Source: DASZBR01 sp035943935 (GTDB taxonomy: Bacteria > Pseudomonadota > Gammaproteobacteria > DASZBR01). From it: a DNA stretch of 64,000 nucleotides. Shown in pieces: positions 1 to 8,216 of the stretch. Location: the NCBI GenBank assembly GCA_035943935.1, contig DASZBR010000025.1, positions 1-64,000 on the forward strand. Direction: 5' to 3'. The position numbers were made by a program, and so were the translations under genes. Below the pieces are notes generated by a model, which saw nothing but the letters and a program-made list of their open reading frames with translations, searched no databases and had not been told where the DNA came from. The first letter of the stretch is position 1; each line of letters opens with the position of its first letter.

Positions 1-14
1 TATCTAAAATCCCA

Positions 15-136
15 CCGAAATCAGGTGTTCGATTTCACCATAATCGCTGTTCGAGTAAAACCATAATCAGTGTTCGAGATGAACCATAATCACTGTTCGA
101 ATAAAACCGTAACTAGTGTTCGAGATGGGCCGTAAT
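15..136. repeat. Tandem 23-bp repeats, probable IS21-family terminus
   Basis: Five consecutive 23-bp units occupy 15-37, 38-60, 61-83, 84-106 and 107-129, with a partial sixth at 130-136. The core is CCATAATCRSTGTTCGAG, and the period is exactly 23 bp in every copy. Multiple short direct repeats with a GTGTTCG-like core are typical of the ends of IS21-family elements, where the IstA transposase binds. No istA/istB is in view, so the element body would lie left of the window. The array stops exactly where the neighbouring acetyltransferase gene is cut off. The IS21 assignment is from remembered family architecture. Confidence 0.6.
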
Positions 137-138
137 AT

Positions 139-501
139 TCATATATAATCCGCAAAAGCCTTAACTATTTGAGTTCCATAACCCTTGTTTAATTTATCTT
201 CATCAGCAATAAATAAATCCATGCAAAAAGTTCCCGGATTTTCTTGTGTAAATAAACCCTTAGGTTCTGGGCAGATGGTTTTATAAGCATAAAGATCACA
301 GCAGCAGATATAACCAATTGGTTGATTATCCAGATAAATGACAAACGGATAATCATAACCATTGCCTTTTATTTTTTGATGAATATAACTTACGGGATGA
401 TAGCCAGGAATAAACCATACGTCTTTTACGTGTGGAATCGTAGCCCATTTTTCCCATAAGGGAATATGTTCGGTTTGGAAGGGGCGGAATTCTATGGTCA
501 T
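139..501 (-). pseudogene. GNAT acetyltransferase, 3' truncated
   Basis: The 120-residue product resembles GNAT N-acetyltransferases of the aminoglycoside 6'-acetyltransferase type, which use acetyl-CoA. It has an RPF-type beta 1, an IGYICCCDLYAY strand and the acetyl-CoA-binding stretch NKGYGTQIVKAF near residues 104-115. Family members normally run another 30-60 residues past this helix, but here the frame ends at a TGA at 139-141, directly against the 23-bp repeat array. The missing C-terminal strands imply loss of function after a mobile element inserted. The start lies 8 bp downstream of the stop of the Bro-N gene in the same direction, so the two were probably co-transcribed. Substrate cannot be told from the sequence. 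Confidence 0.7.
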
Positions 502-509
502 CGTGGTTC

Positions 510-1331
510 CTAATTTTGTTTTGCAAGTAAGTAATTATCAGAGGTAATGATTTTTTTACCCGTTTTTTTTTCTAAAGCGATTCTAGCAGTCTTAGCAATT
601 TTCCCACCCGCTTTGCTGGCAACTTTATTTTCTTTCAAGCCTTCCGCTTCAGAAACTTCAGCAATTTGTCGTGTAGATAGTTCTGCTAACGCTGTGAAAA
701 TTAATTCTGCTTCACTCATGTGATCGCGCAGATTTTGAGATTTTAAACCCTTAGCTTTTTTATGGTCTTTAATGCTGAGTTCTGTCCATTCTTGATGAAT
801 GATATTGGTAAGAACGGCAAATTCAAGACCTTCTTTTACGCTGTGGGTTTTCCAGTAATCCGTCAATTTATTGCGTGTTTCTTGTCCCATCATGCGTTGT
901 TGAATCCATTTTTCGCTGTAACCGTGTTTTTGCCAAGTTTCTCTGGCTCTGTCGAGAGATTTGGATGGATCAGACATTTCTTGCATGCGTTCATAACCAG
1001 CTTTGGCGAGCCATAATTTAATAGGTTCTGCTTTAGGGCTGGGGATAGATTGAACGAGGCGAAGTAGGGTTTCAGTGTTTGCTACATCTGTTAGTCGCAA
1101 CCTGCCGTCATCGGCGCTCATTTTCAACTGGTAACAATTTGTTACCAGTTGGCTACCTTCCTTGTTTAAACGATTTTTTAAAGCTTTCCAGTACTTTCTA
1201 GCTGCTTGATAATCGGGCTGTTGCGTTAATACTTGAACGATATCAATAACTGAAAAAAACCACGTTTCGGTTTTTTCATCATACAAACGGCGAATGTTGT
1301 GTTCTTCAAACAGTGAGAGATGGGTTTTCAT
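510..1331 (-). CDS. Bro-N domain protein (phage antirepressor-like)
   Basis: A 273-residue protein. The N-terminal 110 residues match the Bro-N fold (FFSVIDIVQVLT, then ARKYWKALKNRL and LVTNCYQLK), and the following SIPSPKAEPIKLWLAKAGYE is a hallmark of chromosomal Bro-N proteins. Bro-N proteins bind DNA and occur in phage antirepressors and DinD-like damage-inducible proteins. The C-terminal half is helical and basic. The start at 1331 has an AAGGA ribosome site 6 bases upstream. A 12-bp perfect inverted repeat lies inside the gene at 1125-1151. The neighbouring truncated GNAT gene and IS-like end suggest a small mobile island. The function of this particular protein is unknown. Confidence 0.75.
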   Translation of the reverse strand: MKTHLSLFEEHNIRRLYDEKTETWFFSVIDIVQVLTQQPDYQAARKYWKALKNRLNKEGSQLVTNCYQLKMSADDGRLRLTDVANTETLLRLVQSIPSPKAEPIKLWLAKAGYERMQEMSDPSKSLDRARETWQKHGYSEKWIQQRMMGQETRNKLTDYWKTHSVKEGLEFAVLTNIIHQEWTELSIKDHKKAKGLKSQNLRDHMSEAELIFTALAELSTRQIAEVSEAEGLKENKVASKAGGKIAKTARIALEKKTGKKIITSDNYLLAKQN

Positions 1332-1449
1332 AAATAGTCCTTATGATATTTGGTGCGTAGAAAAAAGGGGAATATGCGATGTTAGTACTGTGAATTTCTA
1401 TTGGGTTTTATTATGGCTGAAATGAATTTTAAAATAAAGAAAATTTGTT

Positions 1450-1851
1450 TTATTTTGAATAATAATTCAGTCGCGTATCCAAATCCCCCGAATGCAACTC
1501 AAACAAATGATTATCATAATCATAAAAATATAAAGAATTGCCTTCAGCTTTATCGCGGGTTCTGCCAGGTAAAATTTCTAATCCCAACGATAATATTTTT
1601 GCTTTAAACATATCCAAATCTTCATCGTTAACTTTAAAAGCTATATGGTTATAGGTTTTATGAACAGCCTCTCCCTCCATGATCGCAATCCAAATATTAT
1701 TTATATTAAAAAACTTTTCTTTGGATAAAGAATGGTTTTTGTTGTCACTGGAATAAATTTCTTGGGCGTTAAAAATAGTTTTTAATAAATTGGCCATTTT
1801 ATTGAGGTCCTTACAGATAAAGGTCATATGGCTGAGACCTTGGATTTTCAT
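1450..1851 (-). CDS. fosX: Fosfomycin resistance epoxide hydrolase FosX
   Basis: A 133-residue glyoxalase/VOC-fold metalloenzyme, the same length as known FosX. FosX uses Mn2+ and water to open the epoxide ring of fosfomycin. The metal ligands expected for the family are present as H8 (SHMTF), H69 (YNHIAF) and E118 (HLFELHSG). E45 in LSKEKFF matches the glutamate that acts as catalytic base in FosX and separates it from the thiol-transferases FosA and FosB. The gene start overlaps the stop of the upstream deoxyribosyltransferase-like gene by 4 bases (ATGA), so translation is probably coupled. Nothing suggests truncation. FosX homologues are known in Listeria and environmental bacteria, so this may be an intrinsic gene. 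Confidence 0.9.
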   Translation of the reverse strand: MKIQGLSHMTFICKDLNKMANLLKTIFNAQEIYSSDNKNHSLSKEKFFNINNIWIAIMEGEAVHKTYNHIAFKVNDEDLDMFKAKILSLGLEILPGRTRDKAEGNSLYFYDYDNHLFELHSGDLDTRLNYYSK

Positions 1852-2201
1852 GCAGACACCTTAAAAAAATCTCTCACAAACTCACCAACATCCTCATACG
1901 CATAAATCTTCGAACAAATTAATTTCAATGCTGATGAAATCACGGCATCTGTTTTGTGTATGCCTATGATGGATACCGCTGCATCATGGGCCCATGCCAA
2001 TTCAATGCCTTGGCCCGTCGATGGATAGCTGACTTCTGCCAACACATAATCGACATTTTCAATAATATTTCGCGTATTTGTCGCTTCTGAATGAAACTCA
2101 TGAGGAAAATAAAAATCAATATATTGAATAGATTGCTGAAGAGGTTTGTATAATTCGTCTTTGTAATTAAATCCCGTGGAATGTGAAACGTAGATTTTCA
2201 T
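1848..2201 (-). CDS. Nucleoside 2-deoxyribosyltransferase-like protein
   Basis: A 117-residue Rossmann-like protein. It begins with MKIYVSHSTG, a typical first strand and loop of the nucleoside 2-deoxyribosyltransferase family. It also carries NVDYVLAEVSYPSTGQGIEL, where the acidic residue and the GxGxE segment match the substrate and catalytic region of that fold. Such proteins act on nucleosides or nucleotides, but many homologues of this short type have no proven activity. It is the first gene of a two-gene overlapping unit with fosX. An ACAGGATG context precedes the start. The fold call is more reliable than the reaction. Confidence 0.6.
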   Translation of the reverse strand: MKIYVSHSTGFNYKDELYKPLQQSIQYIDFYFPHEFHSEATNTRNIIENVDYVLAEVSYPSTGQGIELAWAHDAAVSIIGIHKTDAVISSALKLICSKIYAYEDVGEFVRDFFKVSA

Positions 2202-2257
2202 CCTGTTACCTTTCAGGTAAGTGGGCGACGTTATGCGCCGCTCTTTGTGTAGAGATG

Positions 2258-2455
2258 TTACTTCTTCCCTGGACGAGGAGATGTTTGCGCAGCAGCTTTC
2301 CCTTGCATTGCAGCTTGCTCTCTCCTTAGTGTGACGGCATCTACTACAAGCGCTGGTGATGAACGAGTCGCTAGCCTATCCCAAAAATTATTACTTCTAC
2401 TTGCTTGTTCATCTAATTCCAGCGCTTGTTGAAAGTTTGTTTTTTCAGCACTCAT
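2258..2455 (-). CDS. Small hypothetical protein (65 aa)
   Basis: A 65-residue soluble protein, rich in Ala, Gln and charged residues, with a basic C-terminus (SPRPGKK). An AAAGG ribosome site lies 8 bases before the ATG, and the gene starts 19 bp after the recN stop on the same strand. It could therefore be a recN operon member. No domain was recognised. The N-terminal 30 residues are predicted helical, and the C-terminal part looks disordered. Confidence 0.5.
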   Translation of the reverse strand: MSAEKTNFQQALELDEQASRSNNFWDRLATRSSPALVVDAVTLRREQAAMQGKAAAQTSPRPGKK

Positions 2456-2474
2456 GATAATTACCTTTTATAGT

Positions 2475-4115
2475 TTAGGGAGTTGAATTATAAGCCAACT
2501 CTCTCGCATGCGCCAAGGTCTGTTCCGTAATTTTTAATCCCCCCAACATTCGAGCTATCTCTTGTATTTTTTCTTCTGGATTTAAATGGCGGATGTGAGT
2601 TTCGGTATGATTTTTAGCAATATTTTTATAAACACTAATATGATGCGTGCCTTGTGCCGCAACCTGTGGAAGATGGGTAATACAAATAACCTGTGTGCTT
2701 TGCGCTAATTGTTTCAATAATTGACCGACTATTGCGGCTGTTGCACCACCAATACCCACGTCGACTTCGTCAAAGATTAATATAGGTAGGTGAGTGGTTT
2801 CTGTGGCAATTAATTGAATAGCTAAGCTAATTCTGGATAATTCACCGCCGGACGCGACTTTAGATAACACTTGTAATGGCATACCCGGATTGGCACTCAC
2901 CAGAAATTCTGTTTTTTCTAAACCATAAGGCGTTAATTCTTCATGAGGAATTAAATTAATTTCAAATTTTCCACCTGTCATGCCCAACTGGGACATATAT
3001 TTAGTAATGGCTTTAGATAAGTTAACCGCAGATTTTTGACGTGCCGTAGAAAGTTGATTAGCAAGATGTAAATAATCTAATTTAATTTCAGCCAGCTGTT
3101 TTTCTAATAAATCTAATTGATTATCGAGTTTGAGTAGCGAGGCTAATTCGAGTTTTAATTTTTCATGCAACTCAGGAATCTCTGATGGCTTAATTCGGTG
3201 TTTGCGGGCTATATCATGTATTTGAGTCAATCTTATTTCTATAGCAGCTAATTTTTCAGGGTTTAAATCAATGCGGTTTAATAAAGTCTGAAGTTCACTG
3301 GAGGCTTCGGTAATTTGTATGTTGGCGGTTGTGATTAAGTTATTCAAATTGCTTTGAGGAAGAGTATTGAGCAGAGAAAGGGCTTTGGATAAATTCTCTA
3401 ATAAATTTTCATCTAATAAATTCTGTAGCGCTTGGTAATTTTGGATGTATTTGTCCATATTGGCGAGTTGTTTATGATCTCGCTCAAGTGAGTTAAATTC
3501 AGCCAGGGTTAAACTGAGTTTGTCGAGCTCTTCTACCTGAAATTTCAAAAAATCTAATTTGCTGTCGCGATGAGAAAGATTTTGTTTTTGTTGTGAATAT
3601 AACTCAGACACTTCTTGGAATTTTACATAAAGATTTTTGAGGGGCTGAGTTAATTTCTCATGTTTCCCAAAACTGTCCAATAAATTTCGCTGTGTTTCAC
3701 GCGAAATTAAGCTTTGATGTTCATGTTGGCCGTGAATAGAAATTAATACGTCGCTGCATTCGCGTAAGGTTTGTAGTGGCACCGGGTGTTGGTTAATAAA
3801 AGCTTTGGATTTATTATCTTTGCTAATCACGCGTCTTAAAATACATTCTTGATCACTCACTAAATTTTTTTCTGAGAGAAAAATCTGAGCAGCAGAATTA
3901 TTCGCGATATCAAAACTGGCGGTAATTTCACACTGATCTTTGTCTTTGCGTAAAAAACTGGATTCAGAGCGTGCGCCTAAGACTAATTCGAGAGCATCAA
4001 GAATAATAGATTTGCCGGCGCCGGTTTCACCCGTAATAACCGTCATGCCGGATTGAAATTCAACATCAGTGTTGTCAATAATCGCAAAATTTTGAATATG
4101 GAGATGCGTTAACAT
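2475..4115 (-). CDS. recN: DNA repair protein RecN
   Basis: A 546-residue SMC-like ATPase that acts at double-strand breaks to hold DNA together for RecA-dependent recombination. The N-terminus carries the FAIIDNTDVEF strand and a Walker A motif GETGAGKS at residues 29-36. The middle 300 residues are heptad-rich coiled coil. The C-terminal half has the signature SGGELSR followed by the Walker B ILIFDEVDVGIGG and an ITHLPQVAA switch. Length matches the family (about 550). It lies 24 bp downstream of nadK, a common gene pair in gammaproteobacteria. I did not see a clear LexA box in the short gap, so any SOS control would come from further upstream. Confidence 0.96.
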   Translation of the reverse strand: MLTHLHIQNFAIIDNTDVEFQSGMTVITGETGAGKSIILDALELVLGARSESSFLRKDKDQCEITASFDIANNSAAQIFLSEKNLVSDQECILRRVISKDNKSKAFINQHPVPLQTLRECSDVLISIHGQHEHQSLISRETQRNLLDSFGKHEKLTQPLKNLYVKFQEVSELYSQQKQNLSHRDSKLDFLKFQVEELDKLSLTLAEFNSLERDHKQLANMDKYIQNYQALQNLLDENLLENLSKALSLLNTLPQSNLNNLITTANIQITEASSELQTLLNRIDLNPEKLAAIEIRLTQIHDIARKHRIKPSEIPELHEKLKLELASLLKLDNQLDLLEKQLAEIKLDYLHLANQLSTARQKSAVNLSKAITKYMSQLGMTGGKFEINLIPHEELTPYGLEKTEFLVSANPGMPLQVLSKVASGGELSRISLAIQLIATETTHLPILIFDEVDVGIGGATAAIVGQLLKQLAQSTQVICITHLPQVAAQGTHHISVYKNIAKNHTETHIRHLNPEEKIQEIARMLGGLKITEQTLAHARELAYNSTP

Positions 4116-4139
4116 AATGGTAGCCAGTCGTAATTACTG

Positions 4140-5018
4140 TTAATAGGGTTTGTTTTCCCATTGGAGTTTCGTTCTTAACGTCGAAAAGTATTGGTAATGT
4201 TCAGGATGAATTAAGGTTAAGGGGTTTTTGTTTTTGCTGATGTGTACAACCTGGTCTGCGTCGAGGCTAATATAATTTTCGCCGTCGGCGCTTACTCTCG
4301 GGGCGGTTTCGTTATTTTTATCAATAGAAATTCTAATATCAGAATGACCGGCAATAACAATGGGTCGGCTGGTGAGTTTATGCGGAAACATGGGAACCAA
4401 TACGACTGCATCTAATTGTGGATGAAGAATGGGACCGCCGCCTGAAAGCGCATAGGCTGTTGAACCCGTGGGTGTGGCGACAATTAATCCATCGGCACGT
4501 TGGGTGCACATCAATTGACCGTCTATTTCTATAGAAAATTCGATCATGTGGGCCACATCGCCGGGTAATAAGACTATATCGTTTAGGGCAGTTTGATGAT
4601 GAATGGTTTTACCATTGGAAATAACATCAGCGTTTAATAAAAATCTTTTTTCGTCGAGATAATGGCCTTTTAAAATATGTTCGATATCAGAAAATTGGTC
4701 TGGTTTGATGTCGGTTAAGAAACCTAACCGCCCACGATTGATGCCTAATACAGGAATGTTTTTTTCAGACGCAATGCGCGCGGCGTTCAACAAACTGCCA
4801 TCGCCGCCGACGACAATAATTAATTCAGATTGATCTAAGTTTTTTTCAGTGACGATGGGTAGGTCGTTAATGTCCGCCATTTTTGCGGTTTCTTCTTCGA
4901 TAGACACTTGAATGCCAATGGTTTGTAAATAAGCGCTAAGCTCTAAGAGCGTAGAAATAGTCGATTTTTCGCGATGGCGTTTGCCGAACAAAATAACTTT
5001 CTTAAAAGCGGTGCGCAT
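4140..5018 (-). CDS. nadK: NAD kinase
   Basis: A 292-residue cytosolic enzyme that phosphorylates NAD to NADP with ATP. The GGDGS motif (residues 71-75) binds phosphate and carries the catalytic Asp. NRGRLGF follows at 94-100, and TPTGSTAYALSGGGP is the conserved NAD-binding loop. Length equals that of E. coli NadK. The ATG at 5018 is followed by a typical basic N-terminus. It is upstream of recN on the same strand with a 24-bp gap, probably one transcript. Nothing unusual was seen. Confidence 0.96.
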   Translation of the reverse strand: MRTAFKKVILFGKRHREKSTISTLLELSAYLQTIGIQVSIEEETAKMADINDLPIVTEKNLDQSELIIVVGGDGSLLNAARIASEKNIPVLGINRGRLGFLTDIKPDQFSDIEHILKGHYLDEKRFLLNADVISNGKTIHHQTALNDIVLLPGDVAHMIEFSIEIDGQLMCTQRADGLIVATPTGSTAYALSGGGPILHPQLDAVVLVPMFPHKLTSRPIVIAGHSDIRISIDKNNETAPRVSADGENYISLDADQVVHISKNKNPLTLIHPEHYQYFSTLRTKLQWENKPY

Positions 5019-5074
5019 AGTGGTATTCCATTAGATAAAGTGACGAAGCATCTTAGAGGGGGCGTTGGAATTAT

Positions 5075-5866
5075 TCAATACGTCAATGCAGTGGGCGTTA
5101 AGAGTGGTGGTTCGGGGGTGATATGGGTGTTTTTTTTGAAAAGGGTTAAGCCGTTGTATTGCGTTTTCCAAGAGCGAGGCTGGTCTCTGATATTAGAAAC
5201 GATTAATTCAATCGTATCTTTAATCTTTTTTTCCGAACCCGGGAGTTTCATGAGTTTAGCGAGCCAGAGTAGGATTAACTTGAGTGGATCGTCATTAAGC
5301 TGCGTTGAATCAAATTGACACAGGGTGATCGCGCTCTCGATAAAATCCCCGTCGAGTTTTTTACGCTTAAAGTATTCACAACACGGTTGAGTGATTTTGT
5401 CATTTCGAACGGTTAATCCTCCAATTACTGCCAGATCCAACATCGCATCAATAGAGCGCGGATTATCCAATGCGCAACGTATTACCGCTGGGATATTATT
5501 TTGTTGAGCAAACGCACTGAGTTTTTCAACGTCTGTATTTTGGAGATCAACAAGAGCAACAGTAAAAGCCGTATTGTCATCTCTCGGTTTGAGAATTTCA
5601 CGATGCCATTCGGCGGCGTGAGCATCAAAAATTAATATAAATACCCGCGTAAACGTATAATCTGTGGATAGTCTGGTTTCTTTCTCTTTTCTCAGCATTG
5701 CCATAATCAATGAAAGACTGATTTGCTGTGAACCTATGAAATGTTTTTTTTGGTAACAGAGGTCATTGGGATGTGCGCGCGTGAAGGCACTGAGGAGTTG
5801 TATCTGTTGCGACGCGGTTAATGGGGTGCCAACGACAGTGATTTGAAGGGCGGGAGCTTCTTCCAT
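5075..5866 (-). CDS. Unknown protein, remote look of a degenerate small GTPase
   Basis: A 263-residue protein with no clear match. The order of elements recalls Ras/Rab GTPases. There is a first strand LQITVVG without a Lys-Ser/Thr P-loop, a later strand VFILIFDAHA, and a segment FTVALVDLQNTDVEKLSAFA followed by NNIPAVIRCALDNPRSIDAM. The last part resembles the NKxD, A(Q)xNNIP and SAK region of Rab proteins. The P-loop and NKxD residues needed for GTP binding are missing, so it would be a pseudo-GTPase if related. The start has a good AGAGGA ribosome site. The N-terminus MEEAPA is shared with the protein ending at 42415. This is a by-eye inference. Confidence 0.4.
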   Translation of the reverse strand: MEEAPALQITVVGTPLTASQQIQLLSAFTRAHPNDLCYQKKHFIGSQQISLSLIMAMLRKEKETRLSTDYTFTRVFILIFDAHAAEWHREILKPRDDNTAFTVALVDLQNTDVEKLSAFAQQNNIPAVIRCALDNPRSIDAMLDLAVIGGLTVRNDKITQPCCEYFKRKKLDGDFIESAITLCQFDSTQLNDDPLKLILLWLAKLMKLPGSEKKIKDTIELIVSNIRDQPRSWKTQYNGLTLFKKNTHITPEPPLLTPTALTY

Positions 5867-5941
5867 GTAAATCCTCTTATTGGAAAGATGAGATAAAATT
5901 GAGTGTAGCGTGGGGATAATGCGAACTTCAACTAAAATAGA

Positions 5942-7537
5942 TTATTTTTTTTTGGCGGTGACAGCAGATGAGAGTTGGGGGTTTTCTTGGTGAGTGGCTC
6001 TTTCTTGGAGAGTTTTGATAGTAGCGTTAAATGCTTTCGCTAAGGCGGGATTTTCATCTTGTTGTTCCGCTGGAAAGAGTGTCCTCGTATTGACGATAAG
6101 GTTATATAAAACATTATTACTGAACGTCATACCCGTAAACGTAAATCCAGGTTCTTGATTATTTTTATTAAAAACAAATTCTACGGTGATATTGCCTGAA
6201 AAAGTTTGATGGTCCACGTCATCAGGATTATAAGGATTTATGACGGTAAACTGCGGATTGTTGTGTGAGACACGCAAGATGACTTTTCCTTGTTCCATGA
6301 GCAGGTGTTGAGTGGTGTTGTTGTCAGCCACCAGCGTGAACTTTCCGGTGGAGCCATCTGCGCAGAGATAACCAGGCATGGCGAGCAGATATTGGTAGTA
6401 AAATTTTTCGATAATAGCAATATCGTCTTCGCCAATCCTTCTATCCACTTTTAATTGCCTGTCCATATCTTTTCGCATAACGCTCTCTTTTTTTGGTGTT
6501 GTTGGCTTTTTAATATCGCTTAATACCGCAGAGAGTTCTTTGTTGTTAGGATTTACCAAACTTAAAAGTTCGGATTCAGTCGAGAGGGTTTTCGCAGGTT
6601 CATGGATAAACGTCTTAATGACAGAATCTTGCAAGTGATCTTTCGTTTTTCCTGGCGCGAGAGAGACAGCTACGAAAAATCCTATTAAAGCAGGATTGGG
6701 AGAGGCGATGAATTGAAATTGAAATCCTTTTTCTGGTGTAAAACTATACTCAAGAATAAGTTTTCCAGGAAATTGATATTTTCTATGAGTGGTAGCGTCT
6801 GAGATTACCATATGGGTAAATTCTATTCTTAATTTTAGGTTGTCATTTGCGGCGTATAGTTTTGGAGTCGCGTTAGATTCTAAAGATAGGTTTGTTAATT
6901 TACCGTCCAATAAAGTATCCAAAAATGACTGTAACGCTTGGCGATAATAGGTTACAACCGCCCTTTCTTTTTCAAAAGGTATAAACGTTTGTATATTTCT
7001 TGTTCTGTCTTTGTCGAACTCGGCTAATTCTTTTGGTGCAGTGACGGGTGTGGAGAATTTTTTGAGTGCGCCTACGATGGACGCTTTTTCGCCCAAAGCC
7101 AATTGCGCAAAATTTGCGCCATGTTTAGGTTTCTCAAAGCCTGAGGTGAGTTCAGTAAACATCTGAGCAGGATTGAAAAAAGCATCGTGAAGTGTGGCGT
7201 TGCTCAATTCAATCGCGAGTAATTTACCGTCATCATCAAAATCAATTTTGATATAACCTGGGATGGTTTGGTAAATAGTGTCTTTATCGCGCTGGCGTAT
7301 GAGAAAAGTCGGGTTGTTAAAAATATAACGAGGACCTTTTCCCCAGTTTTCTTCAGGCATTAGGCTAATCTGTAGATTGTGGGGTGAGCGACTTTTGCTG
7401 ATGTTGTTGAGACAGGCAACAATGACACCTGTATCCTGGTTTTCTTCAAGGCGCATAATATCCAGCCACTGTTTCAGGGTTTCTCTGTCGTAGACGCGTT
7501 GATAGGGCACAGCCCGGGCCCTGGTAGGTTCTTCCAT
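5942..7537 (-). CDS. Unknown 531-aa protein with internal duplication
   Basis: The ATG at 7537 was chosen over the upstream one at 7570 because GAGGGGGG sits about 8 bases before it. No known family was recognised. Two segments look alike. An N-terminal one contains VVTYYRQALQSFL, a strand-rich stretch and FPGKLILEYSFTPEKGFQF. A C-terminal one contains IIEKFYYQYLLAMPG, a strand-rich stretch and FSGNITVEFVFN then PGFTF. Each has a helix followed by antiparallel strands, which suggests tandem copies of one alpha+beta domain joined by a charged linker. No signal peptide or membrane segment is seen. It is divergent from grpE, so its 5' region overlaps the heat-shock promoter region. Effector-like in composition, but function unknown. 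Confidence 0.55.
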   Translation of the reverse strand: MEEPTRARAVPYQRVYDRETLKQWLDIMRLEENQDTGVIVACLNNISKSRSPHNLQISLMPEENWGKGPRYIFNNPTFLIRQRDKDTIYQTIPGYIKIDFDDDGKLLAIELSNATLHDAFFNPAQMFTELTSGFEKPKHGANFAQLALGEKASIVGALKKFSTPVTAPKELAEFDKDRTRNIQTFIPFEKERAVVTYYRQALQSFLDTLLDGKLTNLSLESNATPKLYAANDNLKLRIEFTHMVISDATTHRKYQFPGKLILEYSFTPEKGFQFQFIASPNPALIGFFVAVSLAPGKTKDHLQDSVIKTFIHEPAKTLSTESELLSLVNPNNKELSAVLSDIKKPTTPKKESVMRKDMDRQLKVDRRIGEDDIAIIEKFYYQYLLAMPGYLCADGSTGKFTLVADNNTTQHLLMEQGKVILRVSHNNPQFTVINPYNPDDVDHQTFSGNITVEFVFNKNNQEPGFTFTGMTFSNNVLYNLIVNTRTLFPAEQQDENPALAKAFNATIKTLQERATHQENPQLSSAVTAKKK

Positions 7538-7578
7538 AAAACACCCCCCTCTATTGGAAGTATAGGTCATAAAAAGCC

Positions 7579-7607
7579 CTTGAAATTTAACCCAAAGGCC
7601 CTATCTA
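7579..7607 (+). promoter_or_regulatory. Sigma32-type heat-shock promoter for grpE-dnaK-dnaJ
   Basis: CTTGAAA at 7579-7585 is an exact match to the -35 element of the heat-shock sigma factor RpoH. After 13 bases comes CCCTATCTA at 7599-7607, close to the CCCCATNTA -10 element. It lies 34 bp before the grpE ATG, with a GGGGGT ribosome site between. Both sequence and position fit RpoH control of the chaperone operon. Confidence 0.75.
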
Positions 7608-7640
7608 AGGGGGGTACGCAAAAAAAGGGGGTGTGAAAGC

Positions 7641-8159
7641 ATGACGACGGCAGGTGAAGTGAAAGATGACGATATGATGGGTGAGCCCGGTTTGATCGGG
7701 AATCCTAGCCGCGAAGAACTCGAGGCCAAATTGACGGAAGCTGAAGACAAGATTTTAAGAGCTCGAGCAGAAATTGAAAATTTGCATAGACGCTCTGAGC
7801 GAGATATTACCGATGCCCATAAATATGGCATTAAAAAATTACTCGAAGAATTAATCCCCATATTAGACAGTCTCGAACAAGGTCTGGCTGTTCAGGGAAC
7901 CGAGCATGATATGGTTAAGTCTATGCGCGATGGCATGGAATTAACGTTAAGAATGTTACAAAAAGTATTGGAGAAATTTGGCGTGAAAGAAATTCATCCG
8001 CTGAATGAAATGTTTAATCCTGCGTTCCATGAAGTCATGTTGGCACAAGAAAAAACAGATGTGGCGCCAAATACCATCATACAAGTCATGCAAAAAGGTT
8101 ATCAGTTACATGACAGAGTGATTAGGCCGGCGAGAGTGATGATTGCGAAAGCGGCTTGA
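7641..8159 (+). CDS. grpE: Nucleotide exchange factor GrpE
   Basis: A 172-residue dimeric cochaperone that releases ADP from DnaK. The N-terminal half is a long charged helix (ELEAKLTEAEDKILRARAE). The typical GrpE signature is present in FGVKEIHPLNEMFNPAFHE, followed by VMQKGYQLHDRVIRPARV near the C-terminus. The ribosome site GGGGGTG is strong. It is the first gene of grpE-dnaK-dnaJ, transcribed from the sigma32-like promoter just upstream. Length is slightly shorter than the E. coli protein (197), with a reduced N-terminal tail. Confidence 0.96.
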   Translation: MTTAGEVKDDDMMGEPGLIGNPSREELEAKLTEAEDKILRARAEIENLHRRSERDITDAHKYGIKKLLEELIPILDSLEQGLAVQGTEHDMVKSMRDGMELTLRMLQKVLEKFGVKEIHPLNEMFNPAFHEVMLAQEKTDVAPNTIIQVMQKGYQLHDRVIRPARVMIAKAA

Positions 8160-8216
8160 AAAAATTAAAGCAAACCTTATGTAGTTAACAATTGAATTTT
8201 TAGTGGAGAATGTAAT

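Noticed and set aside
15..136. CRISPR array or replication iterons at the left edge
   Set aside because: The 23-bp units are directly adjacent with no spacers. No rep gene or DnaA box is visible, and an IS end explains the cut gene better.
4974..5318. Open frame on the plus strand opposite nadK and the 263-residue gene
   Set aside because: No ribosome site or family match, and it lies across two good minus-strand genes.
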